A DNA stretch of 46,689 nucleotides from Bacillota bacterium (GTDB lineage Bacteria; Bacillota; Clostridia; Lachnospirales; Lachnospiraceae): assembly GCA_029779695.1 (NCBI GenBank), contig JAKPAB010000109.1, forward strand, positions 1 to 46,689. Direction: 5' to 3'. Within the stretch, counting starts at the first letter, position 1. Every line of letters begins with the position of its first letter. The notes beneath the pieces are model-generated. The model did not search any database, had not been told where the DNA came from, and saw nothing but the letters and a program-made list of their open reading frames with translations. Of this stretch, positions 25,572 to 34,173 are shown piece after piece. The position numbers and the translations under genes were made by a program.

Positions 25572-27053
25572 ATGAGAACAACAGATCTTTTAAAAAAAGC
25601 ATCAGAAGAATATGCTGACAGAGTTGCTGTTTCAGGAATAGAGAACAGCCTTACTTACAAGGAATTATATAAAACATCCAGAATAATCGGAACCAATATT
25701 GCCGGTATGTGCAATAGCCATACTGCGGTTCCTGTTTTTTTGGAAAAAAGTCCGGAGACATTGGCTTCATATTATGGAATAGCAATGGCAGGATGTGCTT
25801 ATGTGCCAATCTCTGGAGAACAGCCCAATGCAAGAGTTGAGAAAATACTCGAAGTACTTCAAGCAGACATAGTTATAACAGATGGAGTCGGAGCTGAGCG
25901 GATCGGAGAACTGGGGTTTACCGGAAGGGTAATATTGATCGAAGAAATTATAAAAGGAACGATTGATGAAACGCTTCTAGATCAGAGGGAAGAGACATCA
26001 AATGATGATGACACACTGTATGTGATGTTTACTTCCGGATCTACAGGCAATCCTAAGGGTGTAGAGATAAGCCATAAATCGGTTATTCAATTCATAGGAC
26101 ACTTTGTAGACACTTTTGATTTGAAAGCTGATGACAAATTTGGCAATCAGGCACCTTTTGATTTTGATGTATCGGTTAAGGATATATACTCGGCTGTAAC
26201 AGCAGGCGCTGAACTGGTACTTATTCCCAAGGAATATTTCGCTATACCTCCGAAGCTTATAGATTATATATGCGACAGAGAGTTAACCACACTTATATGG
26301 GCGGTACCTGCACTTTGTATAATTTCCGCTATGAAGGGATTTGAATATAGGATTCCGGACAAGCTTAGAAATGTTATGTTCTCAGGTCAGGCGATGCCTA
26401 TAAAGCAGCTGATCAGATGGCAGGACGCAGTACCGAATGCCAAATATGTAAATCTATATGGACCGACTGAGATCACATGCAATTGCATGTGTTATAAGAT
26501 TGACAAGAAGTTTGAACTCACAGATAAGTTGCCTCTTGGTAATATATTCCAGGGCCGTGATGTGAAGATTGTAGATGATAATGGTAACGAGATAAAAGAA
26601 AAAAATAAGCCTGGTGAAATATATGTATTCGGAGAGTCACTGGCTAAGGGATATTACAATAATCCTACAGAGACGGAAAAAAAGTTTGTTACTATATTTG
26701 GGCAGCGAGCTTACAGAACTGGAGATATGGCAGAATATGGAGATGACGGAGTTCTGTACTTTGGAGGCAGATGTGATTTTCAGATCAAGCATATGGGACA
26801 CAGAATAGAGCTTGAAGAAGTGGAAGCTTCAGTTATGAGTATAGACGGAGTAGAATCTTGCTGCTGCACTTATAACAAGGAAAAGCAGAGGATGACAGCC
26901 TTTTATACAGGAACCAAAGAAAAAACGGAACTTCGTATAGAACTTAAGGATAAGCTCCCAGCATATATGATTCCTAACAAGTTCAATAATCTATTGAGTC
27001 TTCCGCTTTTAAAAAATGGCAAGGTAGACAGACAGCTATTAGCCACAATGTAG
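25572..27053 (+). CDS. dltA: DltA-type amino acid adenylating ligase (D-alanyl carrier protein ligase-like)
   Basis: Activates an amino acid with ATP and loads it on the carrier protein encoded two genes later; in canonical dlt systems the amino acid is D-alanine. Adenylation motifs are complete: FTSGSTGNPKG, FDVSVKDIYSA (Asp for the amino group), NLYGPTEIT, YRTGDMAEYG and LLKNGKVDR (catalytic Lys near the end). At 493 residues it matches DltA. By my alignment, the Cys that contacts the D-Ala methyl in Bacillus DltA (motif FxFCGE) is Ser271 here (VMFSGQ), and the usual FDxSVMD reads FDVSVKD. Both changes suggest the amino acid may not be D-Ala. The next gene is a PLP decarboxylase, unusual for dlt operons. 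AGAGAGG precedes the ATG. Confidence 0.82.
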   Translation: MRTTDLLKKASEEYADRVAVSGIENSLTYKELYKTSRIIGTNIAGMCNSHTAVPVFLEKSPETLASYYGIAMAGCAYVPISGEQPNARVEKILEVLQADIVITDGVGAERIGELGFTGRVILIEEIIKGTIDETLLDQREETSNDDDTLYVMFTSGSTGNPKGVEISHKSVIQFIGHFVDTFDLKADDKFGNQAPFDFDVSVKDIYSAVTAGAELVLIPKEYFAIPPKLIDYICDRELTTLIWAVPALCIISAMKGFEYRIPDKLRNVMFSGQAMPIKQLIRWQDAVPNAKYVNLYGPTEITCNCMCYKIDKKFELTDKLPLGNIFQGRDVKIVDDNGNEIKEKNKPGEIYVFGESLAKGYYNNPTETEKKFVTIFGQRAYRTGDMAEYGDDGVLYFGGRCDFQIKHMGHRIELEEVEASVMSIDGVESCCCTYNKEKQRMTAFYTGTKEKTELRIELKDKLPAYMIPNKFNNLLSLPLLKNGKVDRQLLATM

Positions 27054-27072
27054 AGGAAAATAGGAGTAGGAA

Positions 27073-28290
27073 GTGAATACAGATATAATAAGAGAACAGT
27101 GCAAAAAAGCAGATGCTCCATTTTATGTTTTTGACACTGATGAATTAAAAAGAAGAATCTGGAAGATAAAAGCAAATCTTCCCCAGGGAACAGATCTTGT
27201 ATTTGCCATGAAGGCCAATCCATTTTTAGTAAAAGCAGCTATTCAGGATGTTGAGAGATTGGAAATTTGCTCATATGGGGAGTACAGAATATGCAAGACG
27301 CTTGGTATCAGACCTCAAAAGATGCTCATATCCGGAGTCCTGAAAAAGCGAGATGAACTGATAGATATGCTTTCAGATTGTGGAAGCGATTCTATTTTCA
27401 CCGCAGAGTCAGTTCAGCAGTACGAGATCATGGCAGAATGGGCGAAAGAAAATCAGATATTGGTTCATGTTTATCCTAGGCTCACGAATGACAGCCAGTT
27501 CGGAATGGATAGAAGTGATATTGAGATGCTCATACATCGAGGAGACCCATTTGTGAAGATTGAGGGTTTGCATTATTTCAGCGGAACCCAGAAGAGAAAT
27601 TTCAAAAATGTCTGCAAAGAGCTTGAAGAAGCTTATGATACAGCTAAAGATCTAAATGAGAACCTTGGAGCAAAGATTGAAGTTATAGAATTCGGACCGG
27701 GATTTAGGGTAGATTATTTTGAAAATAAAGGTGAAGAACCTGATCCTATGTCCGTGAACGATGAAGAATGGCAGGAACTATCTGAGCTGATAGAGAAGAT
27801 ACAAAAGGAATTTGTGGTAAGACTCGAAATGGGACGTTTTATCGCTGCCTCTTCTGGATGTTATGTGCTTAAAGTATGTGATATAAAGCACAACGAAGAT
27901 ATGAATTATGCTATAACAGACGGTGGTATACATCAGATCAATTATGATGGACAGATTAAGGGAATGTATAAGCCGGTGATAGAGCATCTGAGAATGAACA
28001 GGGATGCCGATGATGAAAAAATATGCGGTGAAAAGAAACCGTGGACAATAGCCGGATCACTATGTACGATGAATGACATCCTGGTGAGAAATCTAGAACT
28101 GGAAGATCTGAGATGCGGTGATTGTCTGATGTTTGAAAATGCCGGAGCCTATTCTGTAACAGAGGGAATGGCAGTTTTCCTGAGTCATGAGCTTCCGACA
28201 GTATACTTATGGTCAGAGGAAACAGGCCTCAAGTTGGTAAGAAAAAAATTTGAAACATATAGAGTAAATACTATGAATGGAGAAAACTAA
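27073..28290 (+). CDS. Fold-type III PLP-dependent decarboxylase (LysA/BtrK-like)
   Basis: Pyridoxal-phosphate enzyme of the diaminopimelate/ornithine decarboxylase fold. Lys47 in FAMKANPF is the PLP lysine, GLHYFSGTQKR and EFGPGF are the barrel loops equivalent to GLHxHIGS and GGGF, EMGRFIAASSG corresponds to the EPGR motif, and Cys331 in GSLCTMND stands where DAP decarboxylase has CESGD. FENAGAYS closes the active site. The specificity segment is unlike true LysA. It begins with GTG behind AGGAGTAGG and ends one base before the dltC start. Placed between a ligase and a carrier, it may decarboxylate a carrier-bound amino acid, as BtrK does in butirosin synthesis; an ordinary free amino acid substrate remains possible. 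Confidence 0.8.
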   Translation: MNTDIIREQCKKADAPFYVFDTDELKRRIWKIKANLPQGTDLVFAMKANPFLVKAAIQDVERLEICSYGEYRICKTLGIRPQKMLISGVLKKRDELIDMLSDCGSDSIFTAESVQQYEIMAEWAKENQILVHVYPRLTNDSQFGMDRSDIEMLIHRGDPFVKIEGLHYFSGTQKRNFKNVCKELEEAYDTAKDLNENLGAKIEVIEFGPGFRVDYFENKGEEPDPMSVNDEEWQELSELIEKIQKEFVVRLEMGRFIAASSGCYVLKVCDIKHNEDMNYAITDGGIHQINYDGQIKGMYKPVIEHLRMNRDADDEKICGEKKPWTIAGSLCTMNDILVRNLELEDLRCGDCLMFENAGAYSVTEGMAVFLSHELPTVYLWSEETGLKLVRKKFETYRVNTMNGEN

Positions 28291-28291
28291 A

Positions 28292-28516
28292 ATGGAAGAA
28301 TTAATTGAGATCTTGAATGACATCGATGACAGCATTGATTATGAGAATGAGACAGGACTTATAGATAATCACATTCTTGATTCTTTTGGAATAATTACGC
28401 TGGTGTCGGAGATAGAGGAAGCATTTAATGTTTCTATTGATGTAGCAGACATGGTACCTGAAAACTTTAACAGCGCCGATGCTATCTACGCAATGATCCA
28501 GAAAAAAGCAAACTAG
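28292..28516 (+). CDS. dltC: DltC-like aminoacyl carrier protein
   Basis: Small acidic carrier that holds the activated amino acid as a thioester on phosphopantetheine. The attachment site is Ser31 in NHILDSFGIITLV. A frame is open from 28277 inside the previous gene, but GGAG nine bases before the ATG at 28292 marks that start, giving 74 residues, close to DltC (about 78). It starts one base after the decarboxylase stop, so the two are translated together. Which amino acid it carries depends on the ligase and is unproven. Confidence 0.88.
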   Translation: MEELIEILNDIDDSIDYENETGLIDNHILDSFGIITLVSEIEEAFNVSIDVADMVPENFNSADAIYAMIQKKAN

Positions 28517-28589
28517 TAATTAGAAGCAATTTAAAAAGAAATACAAGAAGAGATATAAGAAGAAATAAGATTAGTTGGAGAGGTTAGTT

Positions 28590-30155
28590 ATGTCCTATAC
28601 ATCAGCGATATACCTGGCAATTTTCTTGCCGGTAACATTAATTGCATATCAGCTGACACCGAAGAAACACAGAGGTAAGATTCTGATAGGAGCCAGTGCT
28701 GTATTCTTCTGGTCACTTAGTAAATGGCTCATTGTATATTTGGCAGGAGCAATAGTTGTTACCCACTATACAGCCATTGGAATCGAAAGAGCTAGAGAGG
28801 CAGCCTTTGATGCAACACCGGATGAGATCGAACTAAGACAGGAAAAAAGTAAAAAAATATTGCGGTTGGGTATTCTTTTGGTTCTTGGTACTCTTGTGGT
28901 TTTGAAATATACCAATTTTACATTTATGAATGTGACACAGTTGTTAAGATCATTTGGTAGCAGCATCGTATATAAGCCTCATAGAATACTGGTACCTATT
29001 GGAATATCATTTTATACACTTGAATCAATTGGGTATTTGCTGGATGTGCATTGGGGCAAGGTCAAGGCGATTCAGAGTCTTGAAAAGACAGCTCTTTTTC
29101 TGGGATTTTTTCCAAAACTTATGGAAGGACCTATCTGTCAGTACAGTGATCTGGAAGGAACGCTTTTCAACAATGAACCTCTTCAGTTTGAAAACCTTAA
29201 GAGAGGAATGCTCAGAATATTCTGGGGCATGTTCAAGAAGATAGTAATTGCAGACAGACTTGCAATTATTGTAAACAGTATATATTCAAATTATTCCGAC
29301 TATCATGGCGGCATGATCTTGTTCGCAGCAGTTGGATATACGATGCAGCTGTATATGGAATTCTCGGGAGTAATGGACATAGTTATCGGTACAGCAGAAC
29401 TCTTTGGAATCAAGATGCCTGAAAACTTCCGCCAACCATTTTTTGCAAAGAATGCAACAGAATTCTGGCAGAGGTGGCACATATCTCTTGGTAAATGGCT
29501 GAAGTCCTACGTATTCTATCCGGTTTCTGTTTCTAAAACAGTTAAGAAGTGGAATCAGTTCGGGCGTAAGAAGATAGGTAAGTTCTGGACGAGGGTTGGT
29601 ACTTCTGCATTAGCTCTTTTCCCAGTATGGCTGATAAATGGATTGTGGCATGGCCCGTTTTGGAACTATATATTCTATGGAATGTATTATTTTACATTAC
29701 TTTTGATAGAGGTATCCATTGAGCCCACATGGAAAAAGTGGATGAAGAAGATCCATGTAGATATGAAGGCAGGATGGTACAGAGCCGGCCAGACAGTAAA
29801 GCTTCTATGTATTGTATTTACAGGCGAGATGTTTTTTAGAGCACCGGGACTAAAAGCTGGCTTTACAATGTTTGGAAATCTGTTTAAAGATTTCTCATTG
29901 GCACCGATTTTTAATGGTGCACTGGAACATTATGGACTAGAGAGAATGGATCTGAATGTAGTTGTTTGGGGAATTATAATTGTGTTTGTGTTCGATATTC
30001 TCAAGGAAAAGAACAAGCTTAGTTATGAGGAGTTTAATAAATTGGCACTTCCTGTTAGATGGTCAGCATATTATGCGCTGATCCTTGCAGTAATCATTTT
30101 GGGAGCCTATGGAGAGGGCTACCAGGCTATTGATCTGATATATGCAGGATTTTGA
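28590..30155 (+). CDS. dltB: MBOAT acyltransferase (DltB/AlgI-like)
   Basis: Integral membrane O-acyltransferase that would move the aminoacyl group from the carrier to the outside. It has about ten or more hydrophobic segments. The MBOAT core is clear: GISFYTLESIGYLLDV, PKLMEGPICQYSDLE, WQRWHISLGKWLKSYVFYP, and WHGPFWNYI with His354, the invariant catalytic residue. At 521 residues it is longer than DltB (about 400) and reads more like AlgI/PatA-type transferases. GGAGAGG precedes the ATG at 28590; a TTG at 28575 is less likely. The gap before it (28517-28589) is A/G-rich and has no room for dltX. Confidence 0.85.
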   Translation: MSYTSAIYLAIFLPVTLIAYQLTPKKHRGKILIGASAVFFWSLSKWLIVYLAGAIVVTHYTAIGIERAREAAFDATPDEIELRQEKSKKILRLGILLVLGTLVVLKYTNFTFMNVTQLLRSFGSSIVYKPHRILVPIGISFYTLESIGYLLDVHWGKVKAIQSLEKTALFLGFFPKLMEGPICQYSDLEGTLFNNEPLQFENLKRGMLRIFWGMFKKIVIADRLAIIVNSIYSNYSDYHGGMILFAAVGYTMQLYMEFSGVMDIVIGTAELFGIKMPENFRQPFFAKNATEFWQRWHISLGKWLKSYVFYPVSVSKTVKKWNQFGRKKIGKFWTRVGTSALALFPVWLINGLWHGPFWNYIFYGMYYFTLLLIEVSIEPTWKKWMKKIHVDMKAGWYRAGQTVKLLCIVFTGEMFFRAPGLKAGFTMFGNLFKDFSLAPIFNGALEHYGLERMDLNVVVWGIIIVFVFDILKEKNKLSYEEFNKLALPVRWSAYYALILAVIILGAYGEGYQAIDLIYAGF

Positions 30156-30165
30156 GGTGATGTAT

Positions 30166-31185
30166 ATGAAACGTAATTTGAAAAAAGGGACGGCATTTCT
30201 ACTGATTCTTGCAGCGATTCTCTTTGTAGTTTCAGAGTTTATAAATAAGTCATATTCATGCAACCAGGACATGGTAGGTGATCGGTCCAAAAATGTTGTG
30301 GCTCTAGAAAAAGAGAGGAAAGATAGCATTGATATGCTGATCGTGGGTGATAGTGAAACCTATACTACTCTTTCTCCGATGAAGTTTTGGGATCAATGTG
30401 GAATAACAAGTTTTGTAGGCGGTCAGTCCGGCCAGCAATTAAGCGAAGCGTATAATGTTTTCCAAAAGGGAATAGAGAGACAGTCACCAAAGCTGGTGCT
30501 GATCGAGACTAATATGTTCTACAGGAAAACCAACAAATCTACCAAGGCAATGAATGCTGTTCAGGAATTTGGTAATAAATATTTCTCGGTTTTCAATCAT
30601 CACAGTATATGGAAGAAACTTGTATGTAACAGAGGTATTAAACCTGTTCAGTCCTATAAGGGATTTTTGATCAAGACTCAGGTGGCATCATATGAGGGTA
30701 ATGGGTATATGCGAAGGTGCCATGGAGATAAGAGGATTAACAGTAATGCAAAGTCTTATGTGGAAAAAATAGTCAGAAAGTGCAAGTCCAGAGGAATAGA
30801 TGTAGTATTCTACAGTGCTCCGTCACCAAAAAACTATAACTACGAGAAACATAGGGCACTTAAAGCTTATGCCAAGAGACTTGGCGTAAAATATGTTGAC
30901 CTAAATATGAAACAGAAGATTCTGAAAATCGACTGGAAAAGAGATACTATAGACAGAGGCGATCATTTAAATATCGCCGGTGCTGAAAAAGTATCAAACT
31001 ATATGATTAAGTATGTAAGTGAGAATTATAAATTGCCCGATCATCGAAATGATCCTAGTTATTCTGAATGGAATAAACTTGCTGCTAATTATAACAAGGA
31101 AGAACAACTGTCTATTAGCAGGATAATGGCAATGAATACAGGAAGACAAACGGGAACAAAAAATGGCAAACGTTCTAATAATTGA
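30166..31185 (+). CDS. Membrane-anchored SGNH-hydrolase-like protein in the DltD position
   Basis: Single N-terminal membrane segment (residues about 9-27) and an extracytoplasmic SGNH-like domain. The nucleophile block is IVGDSETYT (Gly61-Asp62-Ser63), and the C-terminal Asp-His pair is in RGDHLNIAGAEKV (Asp266, His267), as in AlgJ/AlgX-type and other acyl-transfer partners. At 339 residues it is shorter than canonical DltD (about 390-430) and I see little direct likeness to that family. It likely accepts or transfers the acyl group exported by the MBOAT protein. GAGGTG overlaps the dltB stop and precedes the ATG at 30166. Its 3' end overlaps the response regulator gene by 23 bp. Confidence 0.72.
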   Translation: MKRNLKKGTAFLLILAAILFVVSEFINKSYSCNQDMVGDRSKNVVALEKERKDSIDMLIVGDSETYTTLSPMKFWDQCGITSFVGGQSGQQLSEAYNVFQKGIERQSPKLVLIETNMFYRKTNKSTKAMNAVQEFGNKYFSVFNHHSIWKKLVCNRGIKPVQSYKGFLIKTQVASYEGNGYMRRCHGDKRINSNAKSYVEKIVRKCKSRGIDVVFYSAPSPKNYNYEKHRALKAYAKRLGVKYVDLNMKQKILKIDWKRDTIDRGDHLNIAGAEKVSNYMIKYVSENYKLPDHRNDPSYSEWNKLAANYNKEEQLSISRIMAMNTGRQTGTKNGKRSNN

Positions 31186-31885
31186 AGATGATGAGGATAT
31201 TAGAGAGGGACTTAGAATCTTTCTGGAGGGAGAAGCCTATAACGTATATGAGGCATCTAACGGAATGGATGGTCTGAAAACCCTGTCTGAGGATACAGAT
31301 CTGGTGATCCTGGATGTCATGATGCCAGGAATATCAGGGATCAAGACTTGCGAGGAAATTAGAAAAGTGTCCAATGTTCCTGTGCTTTTTCTCACGGCAA
31401 AATCTCAAGAATCAGATAAGCTGGTAGGACTTACAGTTGGCGGAGACGATTATCTGTCAAAACCATTTTCGTATACCGAGCTTTTGGGTAGGGTCAAAGC
31501 TCTTCTACGCAGGTATCAGGTATATAAGGGTAAAGGTTCGTCAGGTAGTCAAAACGATGATGAGAGCAACTCTGAAAATGAGTATCTGGAAGCTGCAGGA
31601 ATAAAGATCAGCAAGAATTTTAATGAAGCTTATGTTAATAATAAAGAGGTTATACTTACTGACCTTGAATATAAAATACTCATTCTTCTTATGAAGTATC
31701 CTGGCAAGGTGTTTTCTGCACAGAATATTTATGAAAGTGTATGGGAAGAACCTTATTTCTATAATTGTAATGGTACAATTATGGTACATATAAGAAAACT
31801 CAGGACCAAAGTTGAGAAGGATCCAAAGAACCCTAAACATGTGGTGACTCTCTGGGGAAAGGGATATAGGTTTGAAGACCGATAA
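31163..31885 (+). CDS. OmpR/PhoB-family response regulator
   Basis: Receiver domain (residues 1-120) with the acidic pair Asp9-Asp10, phospho-acceptor Asp51 in LVILDVMMPG, Thr in FLTAKS and Lys in LSKPFS. Residues about 145-240 form a winged-helix DNA-binding domain (LTDLEYKILILLMKYPGKVF, then GTIMVHIRKLRTK and TLWGKGYRF). The linker between the two is unusually long and rich in Ser, Asn, Asp and Glu. It overlaps the SGNH gene by 23 bp and the kinase gene by 14 bp, so it is part of the same transcript. It probably controls the dlt-like operon, as DltR does in streptococci; the target is inference. Confidence 0.93.
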   Translation: MANVLIIEDDEDIREGLRIFLEGEAYNVYEASNGMDGLKTLSEDTDLVILDVMMPGISGIKTCEEIRKVSNVPVLFLTAKSQESDKLVGLTVGGDDYLSKPFSYTELLGRVKALLRRYQVYKGKGSSGSQNDDESNSENEYLEAAGIKISKNFNEAYVNNKEVILTDLEYKILILLMKYPGKVFSAQNIYESVWEEPYFYNCNGTIMVHIRKLRTKVEKDPKNPKHVVTLWGKGYRFEDR

Positions 31886-33206
31886 AAATAATCGTGTTGC
31901 AAAGAAATTTCATTCTCTATATGGAGAACTTGCACTTCTTATTTGTATAGGTGCAGTTATTGCTGTTGTCGCCTTTTTTTCTATTCTGACGGTTTCGAAT
32001 ATTGGACTCGATAAGTTCTATACGGAAACGAATTATATAACAAAAAAGAACGAAAGCAAGATTAAGGAACTGAAACAATACATTAACGAAATTAATCTTA
32101 AGAGTACTGATAAGGAAAAGATAAAGGCTTGGAGAAAAGATAATCATATAGCATGGTTGTTGGTATTCAGGGGTAATGAGATCAAGTTCGATTCAGATAC
32201 TCAGGATGAGTATGAGGACGATGCCATTAGCTTGGATGATCTCTCGGAATCATATTATACAGTTACTTTTGCTGATGGTGATGCTGAGGTACTGATCAAT
32301 GCAGTTAATACTGACGTGGCATACGTTTATAGTATCGTGGGATCGATTACGTTTTCTGTTCTTATTTTCTTTCTGGTTATTATGTCAGGGCTAAAGCGTA
32401 AGATGAATTACGTTGCCAAGATCAGTAAAGAGATAGGTATTCTCGAGAGCGGGGATATGGATTATTCCATCACGATCAAGGGAGATGATGAGGTTGCCCA
32501 ATTGGCCAAGAGCCTAGAGGATATGAGAAAATCCTTTAAGAAACAGATCGAGCAAGAGAATTACGCTGTTGAGCTTAATAAGAAGTTGGTAACAGAGATG
32601 TCTCATGATCTTAGAACACCGCTTACATCTCTTCTTATGTACTCTGAACTGCTTAAAATGCATAAATATCCGGAGGGCAAGCTGGATAATTATCTAATTA
32701 AAATTGATGATAAGGCAAAGCAGATAAAACGTATGACAGATAATATGTTTGAATATTCGCTTATCAGTTCTACTACTGTGGTGGAACTGGAAGAATCCTG
32801 TGATTTTAAGATGATATTTTATGATATGATATCAGAGTTCGCAGGTATACTGGAGTCTCAGGGATTTAAATGTAATCTAAAGATCAAGTGGCCGGATGGA
32901 GAAGTAAGAGTCAATACAGATTATATATTAAGGGTTTTAGATAATATCTCCTCAAATATGCTGAAATATGCGGATAAGGATCATGATATTATAATTGAAG
33001 GAATTAAAAAGACTTCGGCAGAAGGTTCAAAAACCTATATTGGAATTGCTTTTGAAAATGTGGTAAGAGATAATAAAGAGCATATAGAGAGTACTCATAT
33101 CGGATTGCAAAGTATAGAAAATATGATGAAATCTATGTATGGATTTTCAGAAGTGGTAAGTGAAGGTGATAAGTATAGAATAATTATCTGCCTTCCGGTG
33201 GAATAA
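31872..33206 (+). CDS. Sensor histidine kinase of the dlt-like operon
   Basis: Starts with TTG behind AAAGGGA; no nearby ATG is in frame. There are two membrane segments (residues about 16-40 and 155-178) around an external domain of about 115 residues that is rich in charged groups, then a HAMP domain, and a HisKA domain with His245 in EMSHDLRTPL. The N box of the ATPase domain is seen (LRVLDNISSNMLKYA). The usual DxGxG box is not recognisable: the equivalent stretch reads IAFENVVRDN, followed by THIGLQSIENMM as the G2-like part. At 444 residues it is a normal length. Likely senses envelope stress or charge at the surface. Confidence 0.88.
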   Translation: MKTDKNNRVAKKFHSLYGELALLICIGAVIAVVAFFSILTVSNIGLDKFYTETNYITKKNESKIKELKQYINEINLKSTDKEKIKAWRKDNHIAWLLVFRGNEIKFDSDTQDEYEDDAISLDDLSESYYTVTFADGDAEVLINAVNTDVAYVYSIVGSITFSVLIFFLVIMSGLKRKMNYVAKISKEIGILESGDMDYSITIKGDDEVAQLAKSLEDMRKSFKKQIEQENYAVELNKKLVTEMSHDLRTPLTSLLMYSELLKMHKYPEGKLDNYLIKIDDKAKQIKRMTDNMFEYSLISSTTVVELEESCDFKMIFYDMISEFAGILESQGFKCNLKIKWPDGEVRVNTDYILRVLDNISSNMLKYADKDHDIIIEGIKKTSAEGSKTYIGIAFENVVRDNKEHIESTHIGLQSIENMMKSMYGFSEVVSEGDKYRIIICLPVE

Positions 33207-33216
33207 AAAGTTATAG

Positions 33217-33252
33217 ATTTCCCTGTGTTAAAAAAACAGGGAAATTTTTTTG
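33217..33252 (+). terminator. Terminator of the dlt-like/two-component operon
   Basis: ATTTCCCTGT pairs perfectly with ACAGGGAAAT, followed by a run of T broken by one G. It lies 10 bp after the kinase stop. Confidence 0.9.
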
Positions 33253-33260
33253 TTTTTTGC

Positions 33261-33288
33261 TAAAGTATTATTAATATATTCCGATAAT
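33261..33288 (+). promoter_or_regulatory. Sigma-D (FliA-type) flagellar promoter of flhO
   Basis: TAAA (33261-33264), 16 bp, CCGATAAT (33281-33288) fits the Bacillus sigma-D consensus TAAA-N14-16-CCGATAT. It is 65 bp before the flhO start and no competing sigma-A promoter was seen. Confidence 0.8.
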
Positions 33289-33353
33289 ATAAATGGAGAG
33301 CTTGTATCAGAAGCTCAAAGAACAAATCGAAATGTTAAAAATGAGGAAATAAT

Positions 33354-34154
33354 ATGGTAAAGGGCCTGTATACAGCTTACACAGGGATGGTGGAGGAACA
33401 GCGCAGACTGGATGTTCTGTCAAATAACCTGGCGAATGCAGATACGGTTGGATATAAAAAGGAAGGTACAGTCAACAGAGCCTTCCATGATAAATTAGCC
33501 ATTAAGATAAAAGACACAGGTAATTATATGAATGCCCAGAATATAGGCAAGATGAGTCTTGGAGATAAAATAGGGGAGACATATACCAACTTTGACCAAG
33601 GTAATTTCCAGGTAACTGACAAGCCATCTAATCTAGCTATTGCCGGAAAGGGATTTTTCGCTATATCCCATGCCGATGCAGATGGTAATCAGACCATTAA
33701 GTACACAAGGGATGGTAATTTTGTAGTGGATCGTAATGGATATATGCGAACTGCCGATGGGGATTATGTGCTGAATCAGTATGGAGCGTCTAATTCCAAC
33801 CCTAATGCAGGCAATTATGTCAGGATCGACCCTATGCGGGAATATAGCGTAGGATATAATGGAATGATCTATCAGAATGACCAGGCGGTGAGCCAGGTTG
33901 GAATGGCGGATTTCGAAGATTATAACTATATTTCAAAATATGGTGACAATCTATATGGAGCAGAAAACGGAGCTAAAATAGTTGCAACAAATGCTTCGAT
34001 TGAACAGGGAACGCTAGAAGCGTCTAATGTCAATGTCGTAGACGAAATGGTAGAAATGATGACTATTCAGAGAGCTTATGAGGCAGGACAGAAGTTTATC
34101 CAGACCGCAGATACTACTCTTGATGCAGCAGCTAATACGGTAGGACGAGTATAA
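33354..34154 (+). CDS. flhO: Flagellar basal-body rod protein, FlgF/FlgG family (FlhO-like)
   Basis: Distal rod or hook-base protein exported by the flagellar secretion apparatus. The family N-terminus is plain: MVKGLYTAYTGMVEEQRRLD with SNNLANADTVGYKK, and the C-terminus has the coiled-coil motif ASNVNVVDEMVEMMTIQRAYE. These ends assemble into the rod helix, and the middle (residues about 80-200) is the beta-rich domain (FFAIS...YTRDGNF). At 266 residues it matches FlhO of Bacillus. GAGGAAAT precedes the ATG. The gene pair with the next one matches flhO-flhP, which follow mbl in Bacillus. Confidence 0.9.
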   Translation: MVKGLYTAYTGMVEEQRRLDVLSNNLANADTVGYKKEGTVNRAFHDKLAIKIKDTGNYMNAQNIGKMSLGDKIGETYTNFDQGNFQVTDKPSNLAIAGKGFFAISHADADGNQTIKYTRDGNFVVDRNGYMRTADGDYVLNQYGASNSNPNAGNYVRIDPMREYSVGYNGMIYQNDQAVSQVGMADFEDYNYISKYGDNLYGAENGAKIVATNASIEQGTLEASNVNVVDEMVEMMTIQRAYEAGQKFIQTADTTLDAAANTVGRV

Positions 34155-34173
34155 GGATGGAGGTAACCTCATC

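Noticed and set aside
28517-28589. A dltX gene between dltC and dltB or before dltA
   Set aside because: The gaps are too short or hold no frame with a membrane helix.
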